Assembly (NCBI GenBank): GCA_965657505.1
Contig: CBFHON010000001.1
Location: 1-64,000 of the forward strand
Reading direction: 5' to 3'
Source: TMED109 sp002171375
GTDB lineage: Bacteria; Pseudomonadota; Alphaproteobacteria; TMED109
Length of the DNA stretch: 64,000 bases
Under the pieces are notes generated by a model. That model saw nothing but the letters and a program-made list of their open reading frames with translations. It had not been told where the DNA came from and did no database searches. The translations under genes were made by a program, and so were the position numbers. Positions within the stretch are counted from its first letter, which is position 1. The number at the start of each line of letters is the position of its first letter. Of this stretch, positions 43,998-53,005 are shown piece after piece.

Positions 43998-44648
43998 ATG
44001 TATTATTATTGTGAGAGAACTGCAGCTGATATCTTTTCAGAACCTCTGAATAGCATTACTAACCTTGCTTTCATATTAATTTCTTATTTGATTTTCAAAA
44101 AATATAAAAACTATGATTATGGTTTAATTTTTTCAGGTTTAATTTTCTGTATTGGTATAGGTAGTTTTCTTTTACATACTATTCCTTCTAAGATTACAGC
44201 TTTAGTGGATGTAATGTTTATTTTGTTTTTTATTATATTTTTTTTATATCTTCTTTACAGAGAAGTATTAAAATTAACAATAATGTATGCTTTATTTTTA
44301 TCTTTGGCTTCGCCTATATTCTATTATTACTTAGGAAGCTCATTAAAAGAAAACATATTATTAGTTGGAGATTCAAGTTTTTATATAGTCATTTTGTTAC
44401 ATTTAAATTTGATATATTTTTACCTTTTAGTTAAAAAAGAAAATTTTAATAATTATATTTTATTTGCTGGTATTATTTTTTTGATATCAATATTTTTTAG
44501 AATTATTGATAAAGTTTACTGTGATATAAATTTATATGGGACTCATTTTTTATGGCATATTTTAAATAGTTTAGTTTTATTTTATTTAGTTAAATTTATC
44601 ATTAGTAATTTAAGCTTCCACCCCAAAAATACCAACCAAGTCCTATGA
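43998..44648 (+). CDS. ceramidase-like membrane hydrolase (CREST superfamily)
   Basis: This 216-residue protein has seven hydrophobic helices and the spaced residues of alkaline ceramidase/CREST enzymes: the N-terminal YYYCERTAADIFSEPLNSITNLAF with C-E and P-N-S, GSFLLHT with S and H in helix 3, ALVDVMF with the D, and the C-terminal GTHFLWHILNS with the H-xxx-H zinc pair. These together form the conserved metal site, so the call is fairly firm even though the sequence is diverged. Function may be amide-lipid hydrolysis in the membrane. Its last 47 nt overlap the convergent CPBP protease gene. Confidence 0.78.
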   Translation: MYYYCERTAADIFSEPLNSITNLAFILISYLIFKKYKNYDYGLIFSGLIFCIGIGSFLLHTIPSKITALVDVMFILFFIIFFLYLLYREVLKLTIMYALFLSLASPIFYYYLGSSLKENILLVGDSSFYIVILLHLNLIYFYLLVKKENFNNYILFAGIIFLISIFFRIIDKVYCDINLYGTHFLWHILNSLVLFYLVKFIISNLSFHPKNTNQVL

Positions 44649-45264
44649 AGAAGAGTGTATTTCCATATAAACCATGCTCTATCGATACTAATAGTAATGA
44701 TCTATGTTTATTGTAAGTGTTTGCAAATAATAAACCTCCAATAAAGCTTAAAATGGGCGCTATAAAATTTAAAAACAGTATATGTGTAATAGAGAAAAAT
44801 AGAGCACTAGAAATAACTAGATTGTTATCACTTTTAAAAATACTTTTATATCTATAAAAGAAAAATTTACAAAATATGAATTCTTGAGGTAGTGCAGAAA
44901 AAATTGGATATAAAATCATTATTTTCCATAAAATTTCTGGTCTATTATTTTGAATCATGAAAAATTTATCGTTAAAGAAATAGAAAGTTATAAGAAATAA
45001 TAAAAAGCTGGCAAACATCCAACGTAATATAATTTTTACAAGTACCTTTATATCTATATTAAATATTTTTTTAAATTCATAAATGATCTTTTTATGTTCT
45101 ATAACATAAATAATTATACAATAAGAACATACCAAAAGTAGAACAGGAATTATTAAGTTAAATAATTTCATAACTAAAACAATATAAGGAACTATAGAAC
45201 TAAGTATTATCAGTTCAAAAATTTTATAAATATTATGAGTTAATATATTGTAAAAAAAATTCAT
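44602..45264 (-). CDS. CPBP family intramembrane metalloprotease-like protein
   Basis: This 220-residue membrane protein has the three elements of the CPBP/Abi (Rce1-like) family: QEFIFCKFFFYR (motif 1, normally EExxxR, here with a single E before the spaced R), FFSITHILFLNF (motif 2, FxxxH), and EHGLYGNTLFF (motif 3, H with N). Such proteins cleave substrates in the membrane or act in bacteriocin resistance. The reduced first motif makes catalysis uncertain. The last 47 nt overlap the ceramidase-like gene on the other strand, so both C-termini are encoded by the same DNA. Confidence 0.7.
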   Translation of the reverse strand: MNFFYNILTHNIYKIFELIILSSIVPYIVLVMKLFNLIIPVLLLVCSYCIIIYVIEHKKIIYEFKKIFNIDIKVLVKIILRWMFASFLLFLITFYFFNDKFFMIQNNRPEILWKIMILYPIFSALPQEFIFCKFFFYRYKSIFKSDNNLVISSALFFSITHILFLNFIAPILSFIGGLLFANTYNKHRSLLLVSIEHGLYGNTLFFIGLGWYFWGGSLNY

Positions 45265-45348
45265 ATCATTTTTCTTTTTATTATCTTACAGTATTTTATT
45301 ATTTAAACTTATTTAACGCTTTTATATATATTTAAAAGGAATATTAAA

Positions 45349-46332
45349 ATGAAAATTGCTCAATTCTCTTCTTTCGGTAAACCAGATGAAGTTATAGATT
45401 GTATAGACGTGAACGATTTAGGAGATCCAAATGACAATGAAGTTTTAATAGACGTTTTAGCATGTCCTATAAATCCAGCAGATGTTTTAAATATTGAAGG
45501 AAGATATGGAGTTAAAGCTAAACTTCCGGCAAGATTAGGAGCTGAGTGTGTAGGAAAAGTTAAAAAAGTTGGAGCTTCAGTTAAAGGATTTAAAGAGGGT
45601 GATATTGTTTTACCTTTAGACAGAGAAAATTGGGTGCAACAAAAAATAGTAGATGAAAAAAATCTTATTTTACTTCCGGATGATATAGACCCTATTCAAT
45701 TATCTATGTTGAAGGTTAATCCGGCAACGGCATATTTAATGTTAAAAAAATATGTAAAATTGCAACCAGGTGATTGGATAATCCAAGATGCTGCAAATTC
45801 AGCTGTTGGACAGTATATAATTAGACTTGCCAAGATAGAAGGAATTAAAACAATTAATATTGTAAGGAGAAAAGAGTTAGCCAATGAACTTAAAGAAATA
45901 GGAGCTGACTTTGTCATTCTGGATACTCCAAATATGGCCTCTGAAGTAAAAGAGTTAACTAATGACAGTGATATAAAATTAGCTATTGATGCTGTAGGAG
46001 GTGATATTATTCTTAGAATAGGAGATTGCTTGGCAGAAGAAGCTACAATTTTAAATTATGGGTTATTATCTGGTAAAAATATCGAGATGACATCTTATCA
46101 AACTGTATTTAAAAGATTAGTTCTGACAGGTTTTTGGTTAATGCCGTGGTTACAAAAAATGGAAAGGCAAGAAATTTTTGAAATGTATAATCATCTTGCA
46201 AGTTTAATAGCATCTCAAAAATTACATGTACCAATAGAGAAAACTTATCCTTTAGAAGAAATTAAAAAGGCAGTTAAACATGCAGCAACTTATAATCGTT
46301 CAGGGAAAATAATTATAACGCCAAATGGATAA
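45349..46332 (+). CDS. trans-2-enoyl-CoA/ACP reductase-like MDR (MECR/ETR type)
   Basis: Zinc-free MDR protein with the enoyl thioester reductase pattern: CPINPADVLNIEGRYGVK, LGAECVGKVKKVGASV, then the nucleotide-binding DWIIQDAANSAVGQYIIRLAK and a basic INIVRRKE that favours NADPH. The 327-aa length fits the Etr1/MECR group, which reduces 2-enoyl thioesters in fatty-acid synthesis or breakdown. An AAAGGA ribosome-binding site precedes the ATG. It stands alone on the plus strand, convergent with the following TPP enzyme gene. Confidence 0.85.
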   Translation: MKIAQFSSFGKPDEVIDCIDVNDLGDPNDNEVLIDVLACPINPADVLNIEGRYGVKAKLPARLGAECVGKVKKVGASVKGFKEGDIVLPLDRENWVQQKIVDEKNLILLPDDIDPIQLSMLKVNPATAYLMLKKYVKLQPGDWIIQDAANSAVGQYIIRLAKIEGIKTINIVRRKELANELKEIGADFVILDTPNMASEVKELTNDSDIKLAIDAVGGDIILRIGDCLAEEATILNYGLLSGKNIEMTSYQTVFKRLVLTGFWLMPWLQKMERQEIFEMYNHLASLIASQKLHVPIEKTYPLEEIKKAVKHAATYNRSGKIIITPNG

Positions 46333-46336
46333 TGTA

Positions 46337-47995
46337 TTAATAGCCTTTATCAACCATCACATTAAGTAGGTATGGTTTTTTATATTTAAATGCTTTTTTG
46401 AAGATACTATCTAAATTTTTTGGGTTGTTAATAGTTTCAGATTGAATGCCTAAGGAATTAGCAAGTTTCGAAAAATCTATTTTTGGTTTATTAAAATCCA
46501 TTCCTACAAAATTTGTATTTTTATGAAAAGCCTCTAGCCTTTCTTTAATTATTCTATAACTTTGATTATTAGCTATGATATAGACTATAGGAAGTTTGTA
46601 ATGTGCTGCAGACCATAGTGATTGAATTCCATACATAGAACTTCCATCTCCAATAATTGCTATAATAGTTTTACTTGGGTTAGCTAATGCAATACCTATT
46701 GCTCCAGATACAGCCCATCCAATACCTCCGCTTGCTAAGCCATAGAAGTCTTTATTATTCTTATAAGGTAAATAATTTAGAAGAGCTCTTGTAGATACAA
46801 GTCCTTCCTCCACTACAATATTATTTTTTGTAATATTATTAGCTATATTCATCATCAACCAATTAGGAGTAATAGGTTTTTTTAATTTATCATCCAAAGT
46901 TTTAGAAATGAGTTTTTTCTTTTTCACGGTCCAATTGTTTTTAGCTATATGCTCTAAATTTTTTTTTGCTTTCACACTTTCTTTTGATGTTAGAGTGTTT
47001 TTTAAATATTGATTAATATCATGCAAAGTGTTTTTAACATTTCCAATTATGGCTAGTTCTGTGAAATAATTTTTTCCTATTTCCCATTCATTTATACCTA
47101 TGTGAATTATTGGCATTTTTGATGGAAGAGGTTCGGTATCGTTCCAAACGGACATCCTTAAACCGTCACATCCTACACAAATGAGAAGATCATAGTTTTC
47201 TAATATCTTCTTGGTAGGATTTTGTAATCTTGGAAGAGCACCCATAAATGCAATATGTTCAGATGGGAAGTGTGAGCCATGGGGAACAGTTTGTTGATAT
47301 ACGGCAGAACCTGAGAGTTCTGCAAACATAGCCACCTCTTTAAAAGCATTATAACTAGCTACTTCATGACCGACTACAATTATAGGTTTATTAAATTTAG
47401 TAATTTTTTTTGCTATCAATTCAATTGAGTTATGACTTGGTCTATAAGAATCTATAATCCTAGTAGGGCTACCTAAATCTATTTTTGCTTCAGTGTTAAG
47501 AATGTCTCCTGGTAAAGATATAAAGACAGGGCCAGTAGGTGGAGAAAGAGCAATTTTAGCAGCTCTTCTCATGATCCTAGGTAAATCTTCTAGTCTAGTG
47601 ACTTCTGTAGCCCATTTTACTAGTGGTTCAGCCATTCTGACTAATGGTCCGTAAAGCATTGGTTCCATTAAACCATGGCCTTGCTCTTGCTGTCCTGCTG
47701 TTATAATTATAGGACTTCCTACGAATTTAGCATTATAAATAGCACCCATAGCATTTCCTAATCCAGGTGCTACATGAACATTGCAAGCAGATAATTTTCC
47801 AGTAGCTCTAGAATAGCCATCTGCCATAGCAACTACTATTGCTTCTTGAAGCCCTAATATGTATTTTATCTCAGGATATTCTTTTAAAGCGTGCATTATT
47901 GGAAGTTCAGTTGTTCCTGGATTACCAAAAAGGTGAGTAACTCCCTCACTTTTTAGAATAGATAAAAAAGCAGAACGGCCTGTAATTTTTTTCAT
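46337..47995 (-). CDS. thiamine-diphosphate enzyme, benzoylformate-decarboxylase-like
   Basis: TPP-dependent 2-oxoacid decarboxylase. The N-terminal domain has HLFGNPGTTELPIMHALKE and the activating glutamate in GLQEAIVVAMADGYSR; the C-terminal domain has the Mg-TPP motif GDGSSMYGIQSLWSAA with N-N-Q. The LFGNPGTTE string and 552 aa place it with benzoylformate decarboxylase/MdlC-type proteins rather than acetolactate synthase. The true substrate is unknown and mandelate pathway genes are absent. It is the second orphan TPP enzyme in the window. Confidence 0.85.
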   Translation of the reverse strand: MKKITGRSAFLSILKSEGVTHLFGNPGTTELPIMHALKEYPEIKYILGLQEAIVVAMADGYSRATGKLSACNVHVAPGLGNAMGAIYNAKFVGSPIIITAGQQEQGHGLMEPMLYGPLVRMAEPLVKWATEVTRLEDLPRIMRRAAKIALSPPTGPVFISLPGDILNTEAKIDLGSPTRIIDSYRPSHNSIELIAKKITKFNKPIIVVGHEVASYNAFKEVAMFAELSGSAVYQQTVPHGSHFPSEHIAFMGALPRLQNPTKKILENYDLLICVGCDGLRMSVWNDTEPLPSKMPIIHIGINEWEIGKNYFTELAIIGNVKNTLHDINQYLKNTLTSKESVKAKKNLEHIAKNNWTVKKKKLISKTLDDKLKKPITPNWLMMNIANNITKNNIVVEEGLVSTRALLNYLPYKNNKDFYGLASGGIGWAVSGAIGIALANPSKTIIAIIGDGSSMYGIQSLWSAAHYKLPIVYIIANNQSYRIIKERLEAFHKNTNFVGMDFNKPKIDFSKLANSLGIQSETINNPKNLDSIFKKAFKYKKPYLLNVMVDKGY

Positions 47996-48076
47996 ATATA
48001 TATATCCTTTTAGCTTCTAATTATTATTTATATGATTTATAATTTATGCAATTATTATTTTAATTATAGGTGTAAA

Positions 48077-48202
48077 ATGTTTATCACAAGAGTTATTGGA
48101 AAAGCTATAGTTTCAGCTGCTTTATTAGGTGGGGGCTATATTTTATATAAAAGAATTAAAAAGAGGAAAATAATGCTTGATAAAGATAAGGCTAAAGAAT
48201 AA
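48077..48202 (+). CDS. micro-protein with one membrane span (41 aa)
   Basis: Short gene starting MFITRVIGKAIVSAALLGGGYILYKR: a single hydrophobic helix with small residues, followed by a strongly basic tail (KRIKKRKIMLDKDKAKE). An AGGTG-like site lies upstream, and its stop (TAAGGAG) provides the ribosome-binding site for the next gene, which suggests a real, coupled pair. No family recognised. Confidence 0.55.
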   Translation: MFITRVIGKAIVSAALLGGGYILYKRIKKRKIMLDKDKAKE

Positions 48203-48259
48203 GGAGCATAATTAATTTTTTCACTAAAATATAAATTACCCGTATTTATTTCCGCTTGG

Positions 48260-48622
48260 TTGTCCATGATTGCTTTATGGACTGTCTTTATAAAATTTGG
48301 TTTTCCTATTATGTATGCATTGAATTATGGTGAAAGTTTTACCAGGTTTGTAATGTGGGACTTTTGGTGGGTGGCTCATCTCTGGTTAGCTTGGAGTTTT
48401 TTAAATATATCACACAAAACTTATTATATAGGTTTATTAATATGTTTTTTAGAATTAATAATTATTTTATATAAACTATATAATTTTTTCGAATCACCTA
48501 ATTGGAGTATTTGGGATACTAGTTGGATGATAAATAAAATTTTTGTATTAGGATTGTTTCTATTTATTACTTTAATTATTCTGAAGAATAAATATTATAT
48601 ATTAAATCTGAATAAGAAATAA
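48260..48622 (+). CDS. hypothetical membrane protein, start codon uncertain
   Basis: Three to four helices in about 120-136 aa, rich in tryptophan (FVMWDFWWVAHLWLAW, NWSIWDTSWM). No family recognised. The coordinates use a TTG at 48260 (an ATG follows at 48266), but this cuts the first helix. The frame stays open back to 48212, and a strong AAGGAG at 48201-48206 sits 8 nt before an in-frame ATT at 48215. Starting there would give a complete first helix (KLPVFISAWLSMIALWTVFI), so an ATT start, or a sequence error hiding an ATG, is possible. It is 16 nt upstream of the aldo/keto reductase gene. Confidence 0.6.
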   Translation: MSMIALWTVFIKFGFPIMYALNYGESFTRFVMWDFWWVAHLWLAWSFLNISHKTYYIGLLICFLELIIILYKLYNFFESPNWSIWDTSWMINKIFVLGLFLFITLIILKNKYYILNLNKK

Positions 48623-48638
48623 TATTGAGGTATATATT

Positions 48639-49823
48639 ATGTTATTAAATCGAAGGTCCTTTCTTTTAAGCACATTATTATCGGGTAATTTTAAAATTGC
48701 TAATGCAAAAAGAAATACTTTAAAAACAGAATTAGTAAGATTAGGAAATACAGATTTAATTATACCAAATATCGGATATGGATCATCAAGTACATCTGAT
48801 GAAAACATTGTCAAGCATGCTTTCAAGAATGGTATTAGATATTTCGATACTGCAGAATCGTATGTTGGTGGAGATTCCGAGAGTTCTATTGGTAATGCCT
48901 TAAAAGATGTAAGACATGAAATAGTTATTGGAACCAAAACTAAAGCGCGCACATATGATAATAAAAGGGATTATATGAAATCTCTTGAAGATTCTTTAAA
49001 GAGACTTAGAACAGATTATATAGATATATATTATAATCATGCAGTAAACTCTATTTCTAGATTAGAAAATACTGATTGGTGGGAGTTTATTGATAAAGCA
49101 AAATCTGACGGAAAGATAAGATATAGTGGAGTTTCAGGACATGGCAGCAATTTAGCAGATTGTTTAGAATATTGTATAGATAGAAATTTAGTTGATGTAA
49201 TATTATCTGCTTTCAGTTTTGCTCAAGACCCAAAGTTTTTTGAAAAATTAAGACATACTTTTCATTTTGTTGCAATTAATCCAAGATTACCAGAAGTTTT
49301 ACTAAAAGCTAAAAATAAAGGTATTGGAATAATTGCTATGAAAACTTTAGCTGGAGCAAGACTTAATGATATGAGACCTTATGAAAATGAAGATTTTACA
49401 TACGCTCAAGCTGCTATTAAATGGGCATTAAATACTGATTATGCTGATGCAGCAATTATTTCTATGACTTCAAATTCACTTATTAATGAATTAACAAGTA
49501 TATCCAATAAAAAATTTACAGATAATAAATCTTTCTCTTTATTAAAGCAGTATTATAAATTAAATCATGAAAACATATGCCCACCAGGGTGTGGAGCATG
49601 TAAAAATTCTTGCCCAAATGACGTTCAAATATCTGATGTTATGAGATCTAAAATGTATGCTCTAGATTATAAAAACCCAAATAAAGCATTAATATCATAT
49701 TCGGCGATAGAAAATAATGCTTCTGCTTGTTTATCTTGTTCTGGAAAACCATGTTTAGGTAGCTGTGATTATAATTTAGACATTAAAAAATTAAATACTT
49801 CATCACATAAACTATTATCATAA
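48639..49823 (+). CDS. aldo/keto reductase with C-terminal 4Fe-4S ferredoxin-like domain, signal-bearing
   Basis: Residues about 30-300 are an aldo/keto reductase barrel (LGNTDLIIPNIGYGSSST, YFDTAESY with catalytic D and Y, the lysine region IGTKTKA, and YNHAV in the usual histidine position). The C-terminus carries an iron-sulfur segment with CPPGCGACKNSC and, later, CLSCSGKPCLGSC. The N-terminus LNRRSFLLSTLLSGNFKIANA contains a twin-arginine-like RRSFLLS, so the enzyme may be exported by Tat with its cluster inserted. The 394-aa length is normal for ferredoxin-tailed members. It is probably co-transcribed with the membrane protein upstream. Confidence 0.85.
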   Translation: MLLNRRSFLLSTLLSGNFKIANAKRNTLKTELVRLGNTDLIIPNIGYGSSSTSDENIVKHAFKNGIRYFDTAESYVGGDSESSIGNALKDVRHEIVIGTKTKARTYDNKRDYMKSLEDSLKRLRTDYIDIYYNHAVNSISRLENTDWWEFIDKAKSDGKIRYSGVSGHGSNLADCLEYCIDRNLVDVILSAFSFAQDPKFFEKLRHTFHFVAINPRLPEVLLKAKNKGIGIIAMKTLAGARLNDMRPYENEDFTYAQAAIKWALNTDYADAAIISMTSNSLINELTSISNKKFTDNKSFSLLKQYYKLNHENICPPGCGACKNSCPNDVQISDVMRSKMYALDYKNPNKALISYSAIENNASACLSCSGKPCLGSCDYNLDIKKLNTSSHKLLS

Positions 49824-49918
49824 TTTACGGTAATATATTTGTAATAATAAATGGTTGATTTCTATATAGATTCATGTTTTTAATTAATTTTTAGAGTTAA
49901 TAGGGAAAGTTTCAATTC

Positions 49919-51721
49919 ATGATAATTAATAATTTATTTTTAAAAGAATGGGTGGAAGAAATTGAAAAGCTTTGTTCGCCTAAAAATGTTTATTTATGTA
50001 ATGGTTCTCAAGCAGAATACGATAGACTTTGTGAAGAGATGGTTGAAGCTGGAACCTTTATTAGGCTAAACAATGAAAAAAGACCTAATAGTTTTTTAGC
50101 GCGATCTCATCCAAGTGACGTCGCAAGAGTTGAAGATAGAACATTTATTTGTACTTCTCAGGAACAAGATGTAGGCCCAACTAATAATTGGTCAGATATT
50201 GGATCAATGAAAAATAAATTAGATGATTTATTTAAAGGCTGTATGGCCGGAAGAACTATGTATGTTATACCATTTTCAATGGGCCCATTAAATTCTCCAA
50301 TTTCTCATATTGGAATTCAAATTTCGGATAGTCCTTATGTAGTTGTAAATCAAAGAATAATGACAAGAATGGGAAAAGAAGTTTTAGATATTTTGGGAGA
50401 AAAGAATAACTTTATCAAATGTATGCATTCAGTTGGTATGCCACTTGAAGTTAATCAGCCCGATATAAGTTGGCCATGTGCTCCAAACCCTGAGGATAAG
50501 TATATAGTTCATTTTCCCGAAGACAGATCAATATGGTCTTATGGTTCAGGTTATGGAGGTAATGCTCTTTTAGGTAAGAAATGTTTTGCTTTAAGAATTG
50601 CATCTAAAATGGCAAACGAAGAAGGTTGGTTAGCTGAACACATGCTTATACTTGGTTTAGAGGACCCTCAAGGTGAAACTACATATGTAGGAGCAGCATT
50701 TCCTAGTGCTTGTGGAAAAACAAATTTAGCTATGATGATGCCTCCTGAAGGTTTTGAAGGCTGGAAAGTTAAAACCGTAGGAGATGATATTGCCTGGATA
50801 AAACCTAACCCAGATGGAAAATTTAGGGCTATTAATCCTGAAGCTGGCTTTTTTGGAGTAGCTCCTGGAACATCATATAGTACTAATCCTAATGCTATGG
50901 AGATGCTAAAAAATAATTGTATATTTACGAATGTAGCCTTAACAGATGACGGTGATGTTTGGTGGGAAGGAATGGACGGTGATCCTCCAATTCACGCAAT
51001 AGATTGGCAAGGAAATGATTGGACGCCAGATAGTAATGTTAAAGCTGCTCATCCTAATGCACGTTTTACTGTTCCGTCCTCACAATGTCCTTCACTAGAT
51101 AAGGATTGGGAAAACCCTGAAGGGGTAACAATTGAAGCTTTTATATTTGGTGGACGTTTATCAAAAACTTTTCCTTTAGTATATGAATCTTTTAATTGGG
51201 ATCACGGAATTTTTATGGCTTCTACAATGGGCTCAGAGGCTACAGCTGCTGCTATTAACCAAGCTTCAATAAGAAGAGATCCTTTTGCGATGCTTCCTTT
51301 TTGTGGATATAACATGGCTAAACATTGGAGACATTGGTTAGATCTAGGTCATAAATATACAGAAAATTGTCCAAAGATATTTAGAGTAAATTGGTTCAGA
51401 AAAGATAGTAGTGGTAATTTTATATGGCCAGGCTTTGGCGAAAACATGAGGATATTAAAATGGATTGTAGATAGGGTTAAAGGAAAAGTATCTGCAAAAA
51501 GTAATAGTTTCGGTTTAGTTCCTTATTTTGATGATATTATTTGGAGTGGCTTAGAATTCGATACTGAAAAGTTTTCATCTTTAATTGAGGTTCCAAAAGA
51601 TGAAGGCCTTAAAGAAATTAATGAAGTCAAGGAACATTTTGATAGATTTGGTGAATTCATTCCTAATGAATTAGAATCACAAAGAATAGAATTAGAACAA
51701 AGATTACATAAAGAAGCTTAA
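49919..51721 (+). CDS. pckG: phosphoenolpyruvate carboxykinase (GTP)
   Basis: Converts oxaloacetate and GTP to PEP, the entry to gluconeogenesis. The P-loop and kinase-1a motif is AFPSACGKTNLAMM; the PEPCK-specific GDDIAWIKPNPDGK, GFFGVAPGTSYSTNP and the guanine-pocket region FGGRLSKTFPLVYESFNWDHG (begins FGGRLSKT) follow. The 600-aa length is right for the GTP class and clearly different from the roughly 530-aa ATP enzyme that is common in alphaproteobacteria. With isocitrate lyase it supports growth on two-carbon substrates. Confidence 0.95.
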   Translation: MIINNLFLKEWVEEIEKLCSPKNVYLCNGSQAEYDRLCEEMVEAGTFIRLNNEKRPNSFLARSHPSDVARVEDRTFICTSQEQDVGPTNNWSDIGSMKNKLDDLFKGCMAGRTMYVIPFSMGPLNSPISHIGIQISDSPYVVVNQRIMTRMGKEVLDILGEKNNFIKCMHSVGMPLEVNQPDISWPCAPNPEDKYIVHFPEDRSIWSYGSGYGGNALLGKKCFALRIASKMANEEGWLAEHMLILGLEDPQGETTYVGAAFPSACGKTNLAMMMPPEGFEGWKVKTVGDDIAWIKPNPDGKFRAINPEAGFFGVAPGTSYSTNPNAMEMLKNNCIFTNVALTDDGDVWWEGMDGDPPIHAIDWQGNDWTPDSNVKAAHPNARFTVPSSQCPSLDKDWENPEGVTIEAFIFGGRLSKTFPLVYESFNWDHGIFMASTMGSEATAAAINQASIRRDPFAMLPFCGYNMAKHWRHWLDLGHKYTENCPKIFRVNWFRKDSSGNFIWPGFGENMRILKWIVDRVKGKVSAKSNSFGLVPYFDDIIWSGLEFDTEKFSSLIEVPKDEGLKEINEVKEHFDRFGEFIPNELESQRIELEQRLHKEA

Positions 51722-51725
51722 ATTA

Positions 51726-52868
51726 TTATTTAATTATAACCTTAATTTTTTTAGCTGCCTCTTTAGCTTCCTCAAGTGATGGAGATAAAACAACTGCCAT
51801 CCTTCTATGTTTTCTGGTGGTTAGCTTTCCAAATATTCTAACATCTATATTTTCATTCAATAGAGCTTCTTCTATTCCTTCATAAGAATGAACATTTCCC
51901 TCTGTCTCTGCTAGTATCACATGACTTGCTCCTTCAGAAAAATTATCATCAATCATATTTTGTGTAATTGGTAGTTCTAAAAAAGCTCTAACATGCAAAT
52001 CAAATTCGCTTAATCTCTGAGTTTTCATTGTAACCATACCAGTATCATGAGGACGAGGACTTAGTTCACTAAAAATAACATTATTATCTTTAATAAAAAA
52101 CTCTACTCCAAAAATTCCTTTTCCTCCTAATTCATTTGTAATTTTTCTTGCTATATCTTGTGCTTTTATAATTGCATCTTTATCCATCTCCTGAGGCTGC
52201 CAACTATATTGATAGTCTCCTCTTTCTTGATAGTGTCCTATAGGAGGACAAAATACGGTGGGACCATTTTTTTGTTTTACAGTTAAAAGTGTAATTTCAT
52301 AATCAAAATTTATAAATTCTTCAATAATTACTCTTATTCTATCTCCTCTAGCGCCTTCAATAGCGTAATTCCAGGCTTCTTTTATTTCTGAAGCAGAATT
52401 AACAGTGCTTTGTCCTTTTCCTGAACTACTCATTACTGGTTTAACAACGCAAGGGATCCCAATTTCTTCAATTGCCTTTGTAAAATCAGTAATATTTTCT
52501 GCATATTGGTATTTTGCCGTGGGTAATCCAATAGATTTTGCAAGATCTCGGATTCTATCTCTATTCATAGTAAGGTTCGCAGCTCTCGCAGTAGGAATAA
52601 CTGTTTGTCCTTCTTGTTCTACTTCTAATAGAACTTCTGTACGAATTGCTTCTATTTCAGGAACTATTAAGTCTGGTTTATGCTTTTGTATACAGTTTTT
52701 TAATTCTTGATGGTTAAGCATATTGATTACTTCATATTTATCTGCAACTTGCATACCAGGAGCATTATCATATCTATCGACAGCAACTACCTCGCATCCT
52801 AGTCTTTGTGCACTTATAATAACTTCCTTTCCAAGTTCTCCAGATCCTAATAACATAATTTTTTTCAT
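51726..52868 (-). CDS. purT: formate-dependent phosphoribosylglycinamide formyltransferase
   Basis: ATP-grasp enzyme making formyl-GAR in purine synthesis from formate rather than formyl-THF. The N-terminal LLGSGELGKEVIISAQRLGCEVVAVDRYDNAPGMQVAD (begins LLGSGELGKE) and the grasp-domain motifs VKPVMSSSGKGQS, GVEFFIKDN and SELSPRPHDTGMVT are diagnostic. The 380-aa length is normal. It depends on a formate source. It stands alone on the minus strand, convergent with pckG (4-nt gap). Confidence 0.95.
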   Translation of the reverse strand: MKKIMLLGSGELGKEVIISAQRLGCEVVAVDRYDNAPGMQVADKYEVINMLNHQELKNCIQKHKPDLIVPEIEAIRTEVLLEVEQEGQTVIPTARAANLTMNRDRIRDLAKSIGLPTAKYQYAENITDFTKAIEEIGIPCVVKPVMSSSGKGQSTVNSASEIKEAWNYAIEGARGDRIRVIIEEFINFDYEITLLTVKQKNGPTVFCPPIGHYQERGDYQYSWQPQEMDKDAIIKAQDIARKITNELGGKGIFGVEFFIKDNNVIFSELSPRPHDTGMVTMKTQRLSEFDLHVRAFLELPITQNMIDDNFSEGASHVILAETEGNVHSYEGIEEALLNENIDVRIFGKLTTRKHRRMAVVLSPSLEEAKEAAKKIKVIIK

Positions 52869-53005
52869 ATTTAATTTACCACGCCGTTATAAAATAATAT
52901 TTTTTATAATTCTCTTATTTGATATAAACACAGTTAAAATATATTATAATAAAATATATTATGCTATAATGTTTTTTTTATTTTTAATTTTTTTGGAAGG
53001 TTATT

